Below, in pieces: positions 16,554 through 25,485 of a stretch of DNA of 64,000 nt. The stretch covers positions 31,937-95,936 of the forward strand of contig NZ_JACNMM010000015.1 in assembly GCF_020529025.1 (NCBI RefSeq). Direction: 5' to 3'. Below the pieces are notes generated by a model. That model made no database searches. It was given only the letters and a program-made list of their open reading frames with translations, and had not been told where the DNA came from. The stretch's first letter is position 1. Each line of letters starts with the position of its first letter. Position numbers and translations under genes: made by a program. This DNA comes from Oceaniglobus trochenteri. GTDB lineage: Bacteria; Pseudomonadota; Alphaproteobacteria; Rhodobacterales; Rhodobacteraceae.

Positions 16554-18269
16554 CTACCGCAGGAAGTTGTCGCGCAGCAGCGACACCACCTCTTTCAGGC
16601 GCCCGCCCGCAGCGGCCTTGGCCCCGAAAAGCGCGGTGGACAGAACCTGCCCCGCCTCGATCTCGGGCGGCATGACCAGTTCAAGCGAACTGACCGGAAC
16701 ATCCAGAAGCGCCGGCCCCTCTTCGGCCAGCCAGGCGCGCATCTTGCCTTCCAGGTCGTCGGCGTTCTCGGCCCTGTGCCCTGCGATCCCGCAGACCCTG
16801 GCCAGCGCGGCGAAATCGGGATTGTCGAGGGTCGTGAAGGCATCCAGAAGGCCTTCGACACGCTGTTCCATCTCGACGAAGGCCAGCGAGCCGTTGTTGA
16901 AGACGATGATCTTGATCGGCAGTTTCTCTTGCTTCAGCGTCAGCAGATCGCCCATCAGCATGGTCAGCCCGCCATCGCCGCACATGGCGATCACCTGCCG
17001 GTCGGGATAGGCCGCCGACAGCCCCATGGCCTGCGGATAGGCATTGGCCATCGTGCCGTGCATCAGGCTGTTGAGAAAACTGCGCCCGCCCCGCGCCGTC
17101 AGATGGCGCAGCGACCAGACCATGGGGCTGCCCCCATCGGCGGCAAAGGCGGCATCGTCGTCGGCCAGCCTGTCGAGCATGCGCGCAACGAATTGCGGAT
17201 GGATCAGGTCGCTGTCCTTTTCGGTGCCGCGATCCTCATAGGTCTCGCCGTCCTTGCCCCATTGCTTCAGTGCGCCGTCAAGGTGGCTGCTGTCGTCCTT
17301 CTGCGCCAGCAGGGGCAGAAGGGCGTCGATGGTCGCGCCGACATCGCCCACCAGCCCCATGTGAACCGGCGCGCGGCGGCCCAGGTGCGACGCGTCGGTG
17401 TCGATCTGCACGACCCGGGCCTTTTCAGGCCAGAACTGCGTATAGGCGAAATCGCTGCCAAGGCAGAGCATCAGGTCGCAATCCTCGATCGCGCTCATCC
17501 CCGCCTTGTTGCCAAGAATGCCGGTCATGCCGACATTGTTGGGATTGTCGGGTTCGATGAACTCTTTCGCGCGGGTGGTGTGCACGACCGGTGCCTTCAG
17601 ATGCCGGGCCAGCGCGACGACCTGACGCGCCGCCCCCCGTGCGCCGATCCCGGCATAGAGGGTGACGTTCTTCGCCCCGTTCACCACCTCGGCCAGGGCC
17701 GACAATTCACCGTCCGAGGGGCGGACGACCGGCGCGGCGCGATGTACCGACCAGGCCAGATCGTCATCGGATGTCTCGGTGAACATGTCGCCGTTCACGA
17801 TCACGACGGCAACGCCGCCCCGCGCCAGCGCCGCCTGCGCGGCCATGGCGGTGATGCGGCGCGCCTGGTCGGGATGCGAGACATATTCGCAAAAGACCGA
17901 GGCCTGTTCATAGACCTTCCTCTGGTCCACCTCCTGCGGAAAGCCCAGCCCCACCTCGCTGCGCGCCACGTCGGTGGCGATCAGCACCACGGGCGATCCG
18001 TTGCGGTGGCTTTCGAAGATGCCGTTGACGAAATGCAGGCTGCCCGGCCCGCAGGTGCCCGCGCAGACCGCAAGTTCGCCGGTGGCATAGGCCTCGGCCC
18101 CGGCGGCGAAACCTGCCACCTCTTCGTGGCGCACATGCATCCAGCGCAGCGAAGACCGGCGCACCGCATCGGTGAAATGGTTGATGGTGTCGCCGACAAT
18201 GCCCCAGACGCGCCGGGCGCCGGCCTGTTCCAGGGTGTCGACCATGATCTCGGAAACGGTTTGGGCCAT
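16554..18269 (-). CDS. Thiamine-diphosphate enzyme, pyruvate:quinone oxidoreductase (PoxB type)
   Basis: The 571-residue protein has the three-domain ThDP fold: an N-terminal PYR domain with the activating glutamate in MHVRHEEVAGFAAG (E49/E50), a central FAD/Rossmann-like domain (LCLGSDFAY), and a C-terminal PP domain with GDGGLTMLMGD and NN forming the ThDP-Mg motif. PoxB decarboxylates pyruvate to acetate and CO2, passing electrons through FAD to ubiquinone. It sits 9 nt after the FMN glutamate-synthase-like gene and directly before cyoABCD, supporting a quinone-linked enzyme rather than acetolactate synthase. The substrate may be another 2-oxoacid. Confidence 0.85.
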   Translation of the reverse strand: MAQTVSEIMVDTLEQAGARRVWGIVGDTINHFTDAVRRSSLRWMHVRHEEVAGFAAGAEAYATGELAVCAGTCGPGSLHFVNGIFESHRNGSPVVLIATDVARSEVGLGFPQEVDQRKVYEQASVFCEYVSHPDQARRITAMAAQAALARGGVAVVIVNGDMFTETSDDDLAWSVHRAAPVVRPSDGELSALAEVVNGAKNVTLYAGIGARGAARQVVALARHLKAPVVHTTRAKEFIEPDNPNNVGMTGILGNKAGMSAIEDCDLMLCLGSDFAYTQFWPEKARVVQIDTDASHLGRRAPVHMGLVGDVGATIDALLPLLAQKDDSSHLDGALKQWGKDGETYEDRGTEKDSDLIHPQFVARMLDRLADDDAAFAADGGSPMVWSLRHLTARGGRSFLNSLMHGTMANAYPQAMGLSAAYPDRQVIAMCGDGGLTMLMGDLLTLKQEKLPIKIIVFNNGSLAFVEMEQRVEGLLDAFTTLDNPDFAALARVCGIAGHRAENADDLEGKMRAWLAEEGPALLDVPVSSLELVMPPEIEAGQVLSTALFGAKAAAGGRLKEVVSLLRDNFLR

Positions 18270-18278
18270 GAGAATATC

Positions 18279-19928
18279 CTAGATTGCCTGTGTTTTCGGT
18301 TCATTGCTGGAGCGGCGCGTCACAAGGTCGGTGGCGGGCAGGAAACTGTCGGCGCGCGCGGCCCGCCACCATTCGGCATAGATCGTGTCCTCGGGCGCAT
18401 CGAGCAGCGCGCCCTCTGGCAGGAAGGCGTGCACCCGGTCGATCGTCGCCGCCTTTTCCGGGCCAATCCGGTGCATCAGGTGATGGGGCTGAAGATCGTG
18501 CGGATGCGTCAAGCCGGCCGAGGCGACAAGATCGGCCAGGGATTCGACGGTCTTGCAATGGAACCGCGCGGCGCGTTCCGCCTGCACCTCGGGGATCAGC
18601 CCGCGCTGGCGCCAGGCATCCTGCGTGGTCACCCCCGTCGGGCAGGTGCCAAGATGGCAGCGTTGCGCCTGGATGCAACCGACCGAGAACATGAAGGCCC
18701 GTGCGGCGTTGCACCAATCGGCCCCCATGGCGATATTGCGCGCCAGCCCCATCCCGGAATAGACCTTGCCGCTTGCCGCCAGCTTGATCCTGTCCTTCAG
18801 CCCGCAGCCGACAAGCGCGTTGCGCATCAGGATCAGCCCTTCCTGCAGGGGCAGACCCACCCAGTCCGACAGTTCCAGCGGCGCCGCCCCCGTGCCACCC
18901 TCGCCGCCGTCCACCACGATGAACTCGGGCGTGATGCCGGTTTCGCGGATCGCCTTCATGATCGCGAAAACCTCGTAGGGTTGGCCCACGCAAAGCTTGA
19001 TCCCCACCGGCTTGCCCCCCGACAGGTCGCGCATCCGGGCCGCGAATTCCAGCATCTCGATGGGGGTGGAAAAGGCCGAATGGCTGCGCGGCGACAGGCA
19101 ATCCTCGTGGGCGGGCACCTGGCGGACCCTGGCGACCTCCTCGGTCACCTTCGCCGCGGGCAGCAGGCCGCCGTGTCCGGGCTTGGCGCCCTGGCTCAGC
19201 TTGATCTCGGTCATCTTCACGGCGTCGTTCTGCGCCTTGTCGGCGAACGACGCCGCATCGAAGCGCCCCTCGCTGTCGCGTGCGCCGAAATAGCCCGAGC
19301 CAAGCTCCCACACGATATCGCCGCCACCCCAGAGATGATGATCGCTCAGCCCGCCTTCGCCGGTGTCGTGGTAGAAGCCGCCCTTCTTCGCCCCGAGGTT
19401 CAGCGCCTTGACCGCATTCGCGCTGAGCGCGCCGAAACTCATCGCCGAGATGTTCAGCACCGAGGCCGAGTATGGCTGCTTGGTCTGGTCGTTGCCCACC
19501 AAGACGCGGGGGTTCTTCTCGGGGTTTTCTGCCGCGGCGATGGAATGCAGCAACCATTGATAGCCGGCATCGTCGGTCTTGCGTTCGGTGCCGAAAGGAT
19601 GGGTGTCGGTCTCGCCCCGCGCGCGGGCGTGGACAAGGTTGCGTGCCTCGAACGAGAATGGCGTGCCGTTCAGGTCATCCTCGACGATATAGGCGCGCAG
19701 GTAGGGGCGCAGCTTGTAGAAAAGCCAGCGGATGCGCCCGGCCACGGGATAGTTCCGCGTGATCACCCATGTACGTTGCGCGAAATCGTAGATCCCCAGC
19801 GCGACAACCGGAAGGCTGAAGACCAGAACCCAGAGCCACGAGCGATCATGAAACGCGAAGATCAGCGCCAGAAGGCTGACGGCGATAGCCGCCACCGGAA
19901 CGACGGCACGTTTCAACAGGTCGGTCAT
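18279..19928 (-). CDS. Membrane-anchored FMN-binding glutamate synthase-like protein
   Basis: This 549-residue protein starts with two hydrophobic helices (about residues 8-45), then a soluble glutamate synthase central/FMN barrel: NISAMSFGALSANAVKALN, GGLLPAAKVT, VVDGGEGGTGAAP. The cysteine motif C-x5-C-x4-C (GCIQAQRCHLGTCPTG) would bind a [3Fe-4S] cluster. No glutaminase domain is present, so it is not a complete GOGAT; the family (YerD-like, archaeal-type GltS) has an uncertain reaction. Being first in a run with PoxB and a quinol oxidase, a membrane redox role is plausible. ATG at 19928 is used; GTG at 19934 is an alternative. Confidence 0.82.
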   Translation of the reverse strand: MTDLLKRAVVPVAAIAVSLLALIFAFHDRSWLWVLVFSLPVVALGIYDFAQRTWVITRNYPVAGRIRWLFYKLRPYLRAYIVEDDLNGTPFSFEARNLVHARARGETDTHPFGTERKTDDAGYQWLLHSIAAAENPEKNPRVLVGNDQTKQPYSASVLNISAMSFGALSANAVKALNLGAKKGGFYHDTGEGGLSDHHLWGGGDIVWELGSGYFGARDSEGRFDAASFADKAQNDAVKMTEIKLSQGAKPGHGGLLPAAKVTEEVARVRQVPAHEDCLSPRSHSAFSTPIEMLEFAARMRDLSGGKPVGIKLCVGQPYEVFAIMKAIRETGITPEFIVVDGGEGGTGAAPLELSDWVGLPLQEGLILMRNALVGCGLKDRIKLAASGKVYSGMGLARNIAMGADWCNAARAFMFSVGCIQAQRCHLGTCPTGVTTQDAWRQRGLIPEVQAERAARFHCKTVESLADLVASAGLTHPHDLQPHHLMHRIGPEKAATIDRVHAFLPEGALLDAPEDTIYAEWWRAARADSFLPATDLVTRRSSNEPKTQAI

Positions 19929-20140
19929 GGGCACTTTCTGTCTGGTTTCCGCGTGTTACGCCCCGTTGCGCCGGTCGGCCGTTCATCTTGAAACCAATGA
20001 GGAACGCCGGGTTCTCCTGTCGCGGGACAGGAAGACAACAGATGCGCCTGCCGAAGGTTCCCGATCGGATTAGCAGGCCGTCCCCGGAGTCGCCGATCGA
20101 ACGGGTATCGGGCAAGCGATGAATTGCGGCAGGTCCAGTA

Positions 20141-20225
20141 TGGTGCGGGTGAAGGGACTTGAACCCCCACGCCTTGCGGCGCCAGAACCTAAATCTGGTG
20201 CGTCTACCAGTTCCGCCACACCCGC
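20141..20225 (-). tRNA. tRNA-Leu (anticodon UAG)
   Basis: The minus strand folds as a leucine tRNA of 85 nt. The acceptor GCGGGTG pairs with CACCCGC, followed by A and an encoded CCA. The anticodon stem CCAGA/TCTGG encloses the loop TTTAGGT with anticodon TAG, reading CUA/CUG-type codons. A long variable arm (CGCCGCAAGGCG) and the TTCAAGT T-loop confirm the type. No integrase or att-like repeat lies next to it. Confidence 0.97.
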
Positions 20226-20372
20226 ACGTTTCGACCCTGGGGGCCGATGGGTGTTGCATTAGCAAAGCCATCCCGCCATGGCGAGAGGTCCGTGGCAAAA
20301 AATCTCTCGTCGGTAAGCAATTGTTAGCCTAGTGTCGTCAAAAAAGACCGAGGCAGCAAAGCGAGACCGAAG

Positions 20373-20909
20373 ATGCAGAACGCCCGTTTGGGCGGGCGGC
20401 ACCCTGTGCCTTCCGCAGACGATCATCCTCCGACAGCCGAAGGCATGACCGGTTTCAGCGGCGCAACCCGCATTCTGACGATGGAGGGTCTGATCGCCAT
20501 CGACTGCCTGCAACCGGGCGACAGGATCATCACCCGCGATGCGGGGATGGTGCGCCTTGTCGGGGTCGACTCGCGGTTCCATCGCGACTGCGGCCCGGTC
20601 ATCCTCATGCCGCGGGCACTGGGCCATTCGCGCCCCGACCGGCCGATGATCCTGGGCGCTGACCAACCGATCCTGCTGCGCGATTGGCGCGCGCGCGGCA
20701 TCTACGGACGGGATGCCGTGCTGGTGCCTGCGGGGCGATTGGCCGATGGCCGGCATGTCTGCCGCGCCGACGCCCAGCCCCGGCTGCGCCTGTTCCGCCT
20801 GCTGTTCGACGCGCAGCATGTCATCTATGCCGAAGGTGTGGAATGCGCGGTCGCACCTCGGGTGGCGAAGGCATCGCCGTTTTCCCATCAGGGCCGGTCG
20901 GCGGGCTAG
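20373..20909 (+). CDS. Hint-domain (Hedgehog/intein type) protein
   Basis: A 178-residue protein with a Hint module, a family abundant in Rhodobacteraceae. The start of the Hint fold appears as TGFSGATRILTMEGLIAIDCL, where A or G replaces the catalytic first Cys of true inteins, followed by QPGDRIITRDAGM, LGADQPILLRDW and QHVIYAEGVEC. Autoprocessing is therefore doubtful. The family is known mostly as a domain on secreted or RTX-like proteins; here it stands alone. ATG at 20373 is used. Function unknown. Confidence 0.75.
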   Translation: MQNARLGGRHPVPSADDHPPTAEGMTGFSGATRILTMEGLIAIDCLQPGDRIITRDAGMVRLVGVDSRFHRDCGPVILMPRALGHSRPDRPMILGADQPILLRDWRARGIYGRDAVLVPAGRLADGRHVCRADAQPRLRLFRLLFDAQHVIYAEGVECAVAPRVAKASPFSHQGRSAG

Positions 20910-21066
20910 ATACGACGACCGCCTTTCAGCGCGCTACCCTGCGGCCCCGGTAAGGCGCCGACAGCGCGAACATCTTCAGTCCTGATCGTCCTTCGCCATC
21001 GGCCATCTGGACTTGTCCAAAGCGAAAGGCCAGCCTTCAGCCAGTATCGCCCGCCGAGGAAAGAGA

Positions 21067-21744
21067 ATGAAGCCGGATCACGGACCCTGGATCGATCAGT
21101 TCGAGGGGCTGGCGCAGTTGCCGCCCGACCTGCGCGATGCCCTTGTCGCGGGCAGCCAGGTGGTGAAGGTGCCCGAAGGCACGCAGGTTTTCGAACCGGG
21201 TCAGTCGGCGGACAATCTGTTGTTGCTTTTGGACGGCACAGTGCGGGTCCGGCAGAAATCCGACACCGGGCGCGAGATTTTCCTCTATCGCGTCCATGCC
21301 GGGGAAAGCTGCGTTCTGACCACGGCCTGCATGATGGCCTTCGAGGATTATGCCGCCGATGGCATCGCCGAAACCGACGTGCGTGCCGTGGCCATTCCCC
21401 GCGCGACCTTCGATGATCTGGCGGGGCGATCGGCCGTGTTTCGCCAGTTCGTCTTTCGCGCCTATTCGCGCCGGATCACCGACCTTTTCACACTGATCGA
21501 CGATATCGTCTTTCAACGGCTGGATGTGCGGCTTGCGGCGCGGCTGCTGGAACTGGCCACGGATGACACCGTGCGTGCGACCCACCAGATGCTTGGCACC
21601 GAGCTGGGCACCGCCCGCGAGGTCATTTCGCGCACCCTGGCCGAGTTCCAGCGACGCGGCTGGATCGAGCAGCACCGCGGCGAAATCCGGCTGGTCGGGC
21701 GCGTCGCGATGGAGCGGCTGGCACGATCTTCCGGAGAACGGTGA
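21067..21744 (+). CDS. Crp/Fnr-family transcriptional regulator
   Basis: The 225-residue regulator has a cyclic-nucleotide-binding-like barrel (residues about 20-140) and a winged helix at the C-terminus with LGTAREVISRTLAEFQRRGWI as the recognition helix region. The N-terminal cysteine cluster of FNR is missing. Two cysteines, C-x5-C in GESCVLTTACMM, could form a thiol or persulfide switch, which would suit the neighbouring sulfur genes. The ATG at 21067 follows GAGGAAAGA; a TTG at 21013 would extend it without need. It is 404 bp upstream of a SulP transporter and ETHE1-like hydrolase and probably regulates them. Confidence 0.85.
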   Translation: MKPDHGPWIDQFEGLAQLPPDLRDALVAGSQVVKVPEGTQVFEPGQSADNLLLLLDGTVRVRQKSDTGREIFLYRVHAGESCVLTTACMMAFEDYAADGIAETDVRAVAIPRATFDDLAGRSAVFRQFVFRAYSRRITDLFTLIDDIVFQRLDVRLAARLLELATDDTVRATHQMLGTELGTAREVISRTLAEFQRRGWIEQHRGEIRLVGRVAMERLARSSGER

Positions 21745-22148
21745 CGAAGTCACCAAGAGATTCGGCATGGATGGGTCAATGTCGGGGCAACATTGATTCT
21801 CGGGGCAAACTCTCCATGAATACGAACATGTGAAAAATCGTTCGGCGGCGACGGCTGACCGCACCCGTTGATGATCGCGGCAGGGGGCATCCTGATGCTG
21901 CCCGCCGCTATCGGCATCTGCCCGGTCGGCAGGCCGTTGCCATCCTCCACCCCCCGTGGATCATCGACGGAACCAAACCCAGCCGCGCCGCGTGGTGCCA
22001 GTAGGAAGAGTTGCTTCCACCGACCACGCGAAATGCCATGCTGAAAGGGCGCGAAGACCTGACCCAGCTCTCCTGACCCGGCGCCTGCTGTGCAATGTCA
22101 GCCACATCGGGTTCGCAAAGGCAGAACCCGGACCACAAAAGGAAGACC
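21745..22148. other. Intergenic region before the SulP gene
   Basis: No gene is supported in these 404 bases. Two direct copies of TCGGGGCAA lie 18 bp apart (21782-21790 and 21800-21808), which could be a binding site, but they are about 340 bp upstream of the SulP start. Otherwise nothing is recognisable. Confidence 0.4.
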
Positions 22149-23906
22149 ATGAGGCCGAACCTGTCACGCTATCTGCCGATTCTCGATTGGGGTGCCCACT
22201 ATGGCCGCAGCGAGCTGAGCGGTGATCTGATTGCCGCGGTCATCGTGACGATCATGCTGATTCCGCAATCCCTGGCCTATGCGCTTCTGGCGGGGCTTCC
22301 GCCTGAGGCGGGGCTTTATGCCTCGATCGTCCCGATCACCCTTTATGCGCTGTTCGGCACCAGCCGCGCCCTTGCCGTCGGCCCGGTTGCGGTGGTTTCG
22401 CTGATGACGGCGGCGGCCATCGGAGAGGTCGCGCAGACGGGCACGGCCGGCTATGCCTTCGCCGCGCTGACATTGGCGGGGCTTTCGGGTGCGATGCTGC
22501 TGGCCTTGGGCCTGTTCCGGCTGGGGTTCCTGGCGAATTTCCTGTCGCACCCCGTCATCGCCGGGTTCATCACCGCATCGGGCATCCTGATCGCCGTCAG
22601 CCAATTGCGCCATATCCTGGGCATTGGCGGCGGGGGCCATACCCTGCCGGAAATGCTGACCTCGCTGGTCCGCAACATCGACGGGCTGAACCTGCCAACC
22701 CTGATCCTTGGGGTCGGGGCAACGGCCTTCCTGTTCTGGGTGCGCAAGGGGCTGAAGCCGCTGCTTCAGGCGATGGGCCTGCCCGCGGCCGCGGTCGGCA
22801 TCCTGTCGAAGGCCGGGCCCGTCCTTGCCATCGCCGCGACCACCGCCGCGACTGCCCTGCTGGGGCTGGCCGAAAGCGGCGTTGCGATTGTCGGCACCGT
22901 TCCGCAGGGATTGCCGCCCCTGACCTTGCCAAGCCTCGCGCCCGACCTGGTGGGTGCATTGCTGCTGCCGGCCCTTCTGATCTCGATCATCGGCTTCGTT
23001 GAATCCATATCGGTTGCGCAAACCCTCGCGGCGAAGAATCGCCAGCGGGTGGACCCCGACCAGGAGTTGATCGGCCTCGGCGCCGCCAATATCAGTTCGG
23101 CGTTCACCGGCGGCTTCCCGGTGACGGGCGGGTTCTCCCGCTCGGTCGTGAATTTCGATGCGGGGGCCGAAACCCCGGCGGCCGGGGCCTATACAGCTGT
23201 CGGCCTGCTGATCGCGTCGCTGTTCCTGACGCCCCTGATCCACGACCTGCCCAAGGCCACGCTGGCGGCGACGATCATCGTGGCGGTTCTGTCGCTGGTC
23301 GATCTGTCGATCCTCCGGCGGACCTGGACCTATTCCAAGGCCGATTTCGCCGCCGTTTTCATCACCATTGCCCTGACCCTGGGTTTCGGGGTCGAGGTCG
23401 GGGTGTCGGCCGGGGTGGCGGTGTCTATCCTGATCCACCTCTACCGGTCGTCGCGCCCGCATATGGCCATCGTCGGGCGCGTCCCCCAGACCGAGCATTT
23501 CCGCAACGTCGAGCGTCACGAAGTGGAAACCCGCGACGACATCATTTCCCTGCGCGTCGATGAAAGCCTCTATTTTGCCAATGCCCGGTTTCTCGAGGAT
23601 CGCATCCACGATCTTGTCGCCCGCCAGCCCGCGGTGCGCCACGTCATCCTCATGTGCCCGGCGGTGAACGAAATCGACATGAGCGCGCTGGAAAGCCTTG
23701 AGGCGATCAACGCCCGCCTGCGCGATCAGCAGGTTCTCTTTCACCTGAGCGAGGTCAAGGGCCCGGTCATGGACCGCCTGAAACGCTCGCATTTCCTGTC
23801 GGAACTGACAGGGCAGGTCTTCCTTTCGCAACACCTGGCGGTCCGCACCCTGTCGGAGCCGCCGCAAACCGACCCTTCAGACAAGAAAGGACCCATCCAT
23901 GTCTGA
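22149..23906 (+). CDS. SulP family anion transporter with STAS domain
   Basis: The 585-residue protein begins with the SulP start region YLPILDWGAHYGRSELSGDL and the motif MLIPQSLAYALLAGLPPEAGLYAS, a hallmark of the family, then about ten to twelve membrane segments. A C-terminal cytoplasmic STAS domain lies at about residues 440-570 (VDESLYFANARFLEDRI). The substrate is likely sulfate, thiosulfate, sulfite or bicarbonate. The downstream MBL gene overlaps by 8 nt, so a sulfur anion generated by that enzyme is the best guess, exported or imported. The ATG at 22149 is preceded by AGGAAG; upstream in-frame sequence lacks family similarity. Confidence 0.9.
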   Translation: MRPNLSRYLPILDWGAHYGRSELSGDLIAAVIVTIMLIPQSLAYALLAGLPPEAGLYASIVPITLYALFGTSRALAVGPVAVVSLMTAAAIGEVAQTGTAGYAFAALTLAGLSGAMLLALGLFRLGFLANFLSHPVIAGFITASGILIAVSQLRHILGIGGGGHTLPEMLTSLVRNIDGLNLPTLILGVGATAFLFWVRKGLKPLLQAMGLPAAAVGILSKAGPVLAIAATTAATALLGLAESGVAIVGTVPQGLPPLTLPSLAPDLVGALLLPALLISIIGFVESISVAQTLAAKNRQRVDPDQELIGLGAANISSAFTGGFPVTGGFSRSVVNFDAGAETPAAGAYTAVGLLIASLFLTPLIHDLPKATLAATIIVAVLSLVDLSILRRTWTYSKADFAAVFITIALTLGFGVEVGVSAGVAVSILIHLYRSSRPHMAIVGRVPQTEHFRNVERHEVETRDDIISLRVDESLYFANARFLEDRIHDLVARQPAVRHVILMCPAVNEIDMSALESLEAINARLRDQQVLFHLSEVKGPVMDRLKRSHFLSELTGQVFLSQHLAVRTLSEPPQTDPSDKKGPIHV

Positions 23907-24804
23907 CCATCAACACCTTACCCGGCACAGCCCGTCGACCGGCGCAGGTTCCCCCGATGTCTGGGGCATCTACGAGGCCGACACAGGCTCGATCCAGTAT
24001 GTCATGGCCTGCCCCGAAACGAAGAAGGCTGCGGCGATCGACGTCGTGCTGAACTTCGATCCGAGATCGGCGCGCACCTCGACCGAAAGCGCGCAGAAGG
24101 TGCTGGATCTTGTCAGGGATCAGGGCCTGGAACTGGTCCATATCCTCGACACCCACCCCCATGCCGACCACATGATCGCCGCCGCCTGGCTGAAGGAACA
24201 GACCGGCCTGCCCAATGCCATCGGCGCCCGCACGTTGCAGATCGCCGAGCTGTGGCGGACATTCTACAACCTGCCCGATCTTGACCCGAAGCCGCATTAT
24301 GACCGGTTCTTCGAGGATGGCGACAGCTTCAAGATCGGCAACCTGGAGGTGACGGTCGAACTTTCCACGGGCCATACGCTGGGGTCGATCAGCTATTTCG
24401 CCGGGGATGCCGGTTTTGTCCATGATACGCTGATGTATCCCGACAGCGGATCGTCGCGGGCCGACTTCCCCGGGGGCAGCGCGGCCGAACTCTGGGACAG
24501 CATCCAGTCGATCCTCTCGCGCCCCGATGCCACGCGGCTGTTCGTTGGCCACGATTACGGCAAGGGCGATCGCAAGGAACCCGCCTGGGAGGCAACCGTG
24601 GCCGAACACAGGAAGAACAACATCCACGTCAAGACGGGGATCGACCGCGCCACCTTCATCAAGACCCGCGAAGACCGCGACGCCACCCTGGCCCTGCCCG
24701 ACCGCATCCTGCACGCCCTGCAGGTAAACCTGCGCGGCGGCACCCTGCCCCCGCAGGAAGACGACGGAAACAGCTATTTCAAGATCCCGGCGAACCGGTT
24801 CTGA
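23899..24804 (+). CDS. MBL-fold metallohydrolase, ETHE1/Blh-like (persulfide dioxygenase-type)
   Basis: A 301-residue metallo-beta-lactamase-fold protein with the metal motif THPHADH (H86, H88, D90, H91), H159 in STGHTLGS, D176 in FVHDTLM, and H218 in FVGHDYG. The sequence SGSSRADFPGGSAAELWDSI matches the Blh/ETHE1 branch that binds one iron and oxidises glutathione persulfide to sulfite. The first 20 residues are poorly structured. It overlaps SulP by 8 nt and follows a Crp/Fnr regulator, so sulfide or persulfide detoxification with sulfur-anion transport is inferred. Reaction not proven; other MBL glyoxalase-like activities are possible. Confidence 0.85.
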   Translation: MSDHQHLTRHSPSTGAGSPDVWGIYEADTGSIQYVMACPETKKAAAIDVVLNFDPRSARTSTESAQKVLDLVRDQGLELVHILDTHPHADHMIAAAWLKEQTGLPNAIGARTLQIAELWRTFYNLPDLDPKPHYDRFFEDGDSFKIGNLEVTVELSTGHTLGSISYFAGDAGFVHDTLMYPDSGSSRADFPGGSAAELWDSIQSILSRPDATRLFVGHDYGKGDRKEPAWEATVAEHRKNNIHVKTGIDRATFIKTREDRDATLALPDRILHALQVNLRGGTLPPQEDDGNSYFKIPANRF

Positions 24805-25485
24805 CACGTGATTTCAGCCTCGATCCGGCCCGGATCAGGCGGCATCACCTGGGGTGCTGAGAGGGACCGGAGTTCGGTCTTGATCAGTCGACGAAGGGCG
24901 CGAACAAGGCACCCTGCGGTCGGCCGGCATTTCGCCCATGTCACGATGAAGCGTGACAAGCTGTTCGACCTGTTCATCCGTCATCTTCGCGGCGGCCCCG
25001 GCAAAGGTGGCGATACGGCATGCCGGATTGGTCAACAGATCCATGCGTCCGCCCATTTGCCGGCCAGGCAACTGAACGATTACAATCGCCCTGGCCAGGT
25101 CACCACTCGTCCAGTCGTGGACCATCCATCAGCGGCACCACATGCCACGGCATTGCCCGGTGAAATCAACGACATGTTGCGGTGTCTCGAAGCCACCACC
25201 CTCGTCCGCAGGCAGCGTTCTGGCACAGGCCGGAACGGCTTTGCGGCAAGCTGCAACGGTGGCCTGCCTGATGCACGCCAGAACGATCACCTGCCCGCCA
25301 ATCCGCGCCACGCAAGGGAAATGATCGCGACGTGATGGGACGATTGCAATCACCATTGCCTCCACACATTCTTTGCAAGATCGCCGCTGTCACAATATCG
25401 TTGTGAAGATGCAACGAAACTGGCTCAAAAGCGTCACGAACCTGTAGCTTGCCGCCGGTATCCGCCCCCTAAACATGGGGGCAAT
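24805..25485. other. Intergenic region with only weak open frames
   Basis: This 681-base stretch separates the sulfur module from phnC. On the minus strand, one frame runs from 25365 to 24835 but is broken by a TGA at 25129; the lower part (24835-25125) would encode 96 residues beginning MVHDWTSGDLARAIVIVQLP. None matches a family I recognise, and codon use is irregular. A short palindrome GATCCGG-C-CCGGATC (24822-24836) just after the MBL gene could be a weak terminator. The phnC promoter elements lie at the right end. Confidence 0.4.
25390..25448 (+). promoter_or_regulatory. Candidate phnC control region (palindrome plus Pho-box-like repeat)
   Basis: TCACAA-N5-TTGTGA (25390-25406) is a perfect 6-bp-arm palindrome, and GCGTCAC-GAAC-CTGTAGC (25431-25448) resembles two Pho-box half sites (CTGTCAT spaced by 11 bp), with four of seven bases matching in each half. 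The latter ends 37 bp before the phnC start, where PhoB would sit. Phosphate-starvation control of phn genes is common, but these matches are weak. Confidence 0.3.

Noticed and set aside
16527..19991. A 1154-codon open frame on the plus strand opposite the poxB and glutamate-synthase-like genes
   Set aside because: It mirrors the minus-strand genes and is rich in His, Arg, Gly and Gln, with no family motif. High-GC codon bias opens the antisense frame.
20141..20225. tRNA-Leu as an integration site for a genomic island
   Set aside because: No integrase gene or repeated tRNA 3' end lies close to it, and the genes on both sides look like ordinary chromosomal genes.
21782..21808. Direct repeat of TCGGGGCAA, 18 bp period
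   Set aside because: Too short and too far from the SulP start to call an operator with confidence; kept only as a note in the gap entry.
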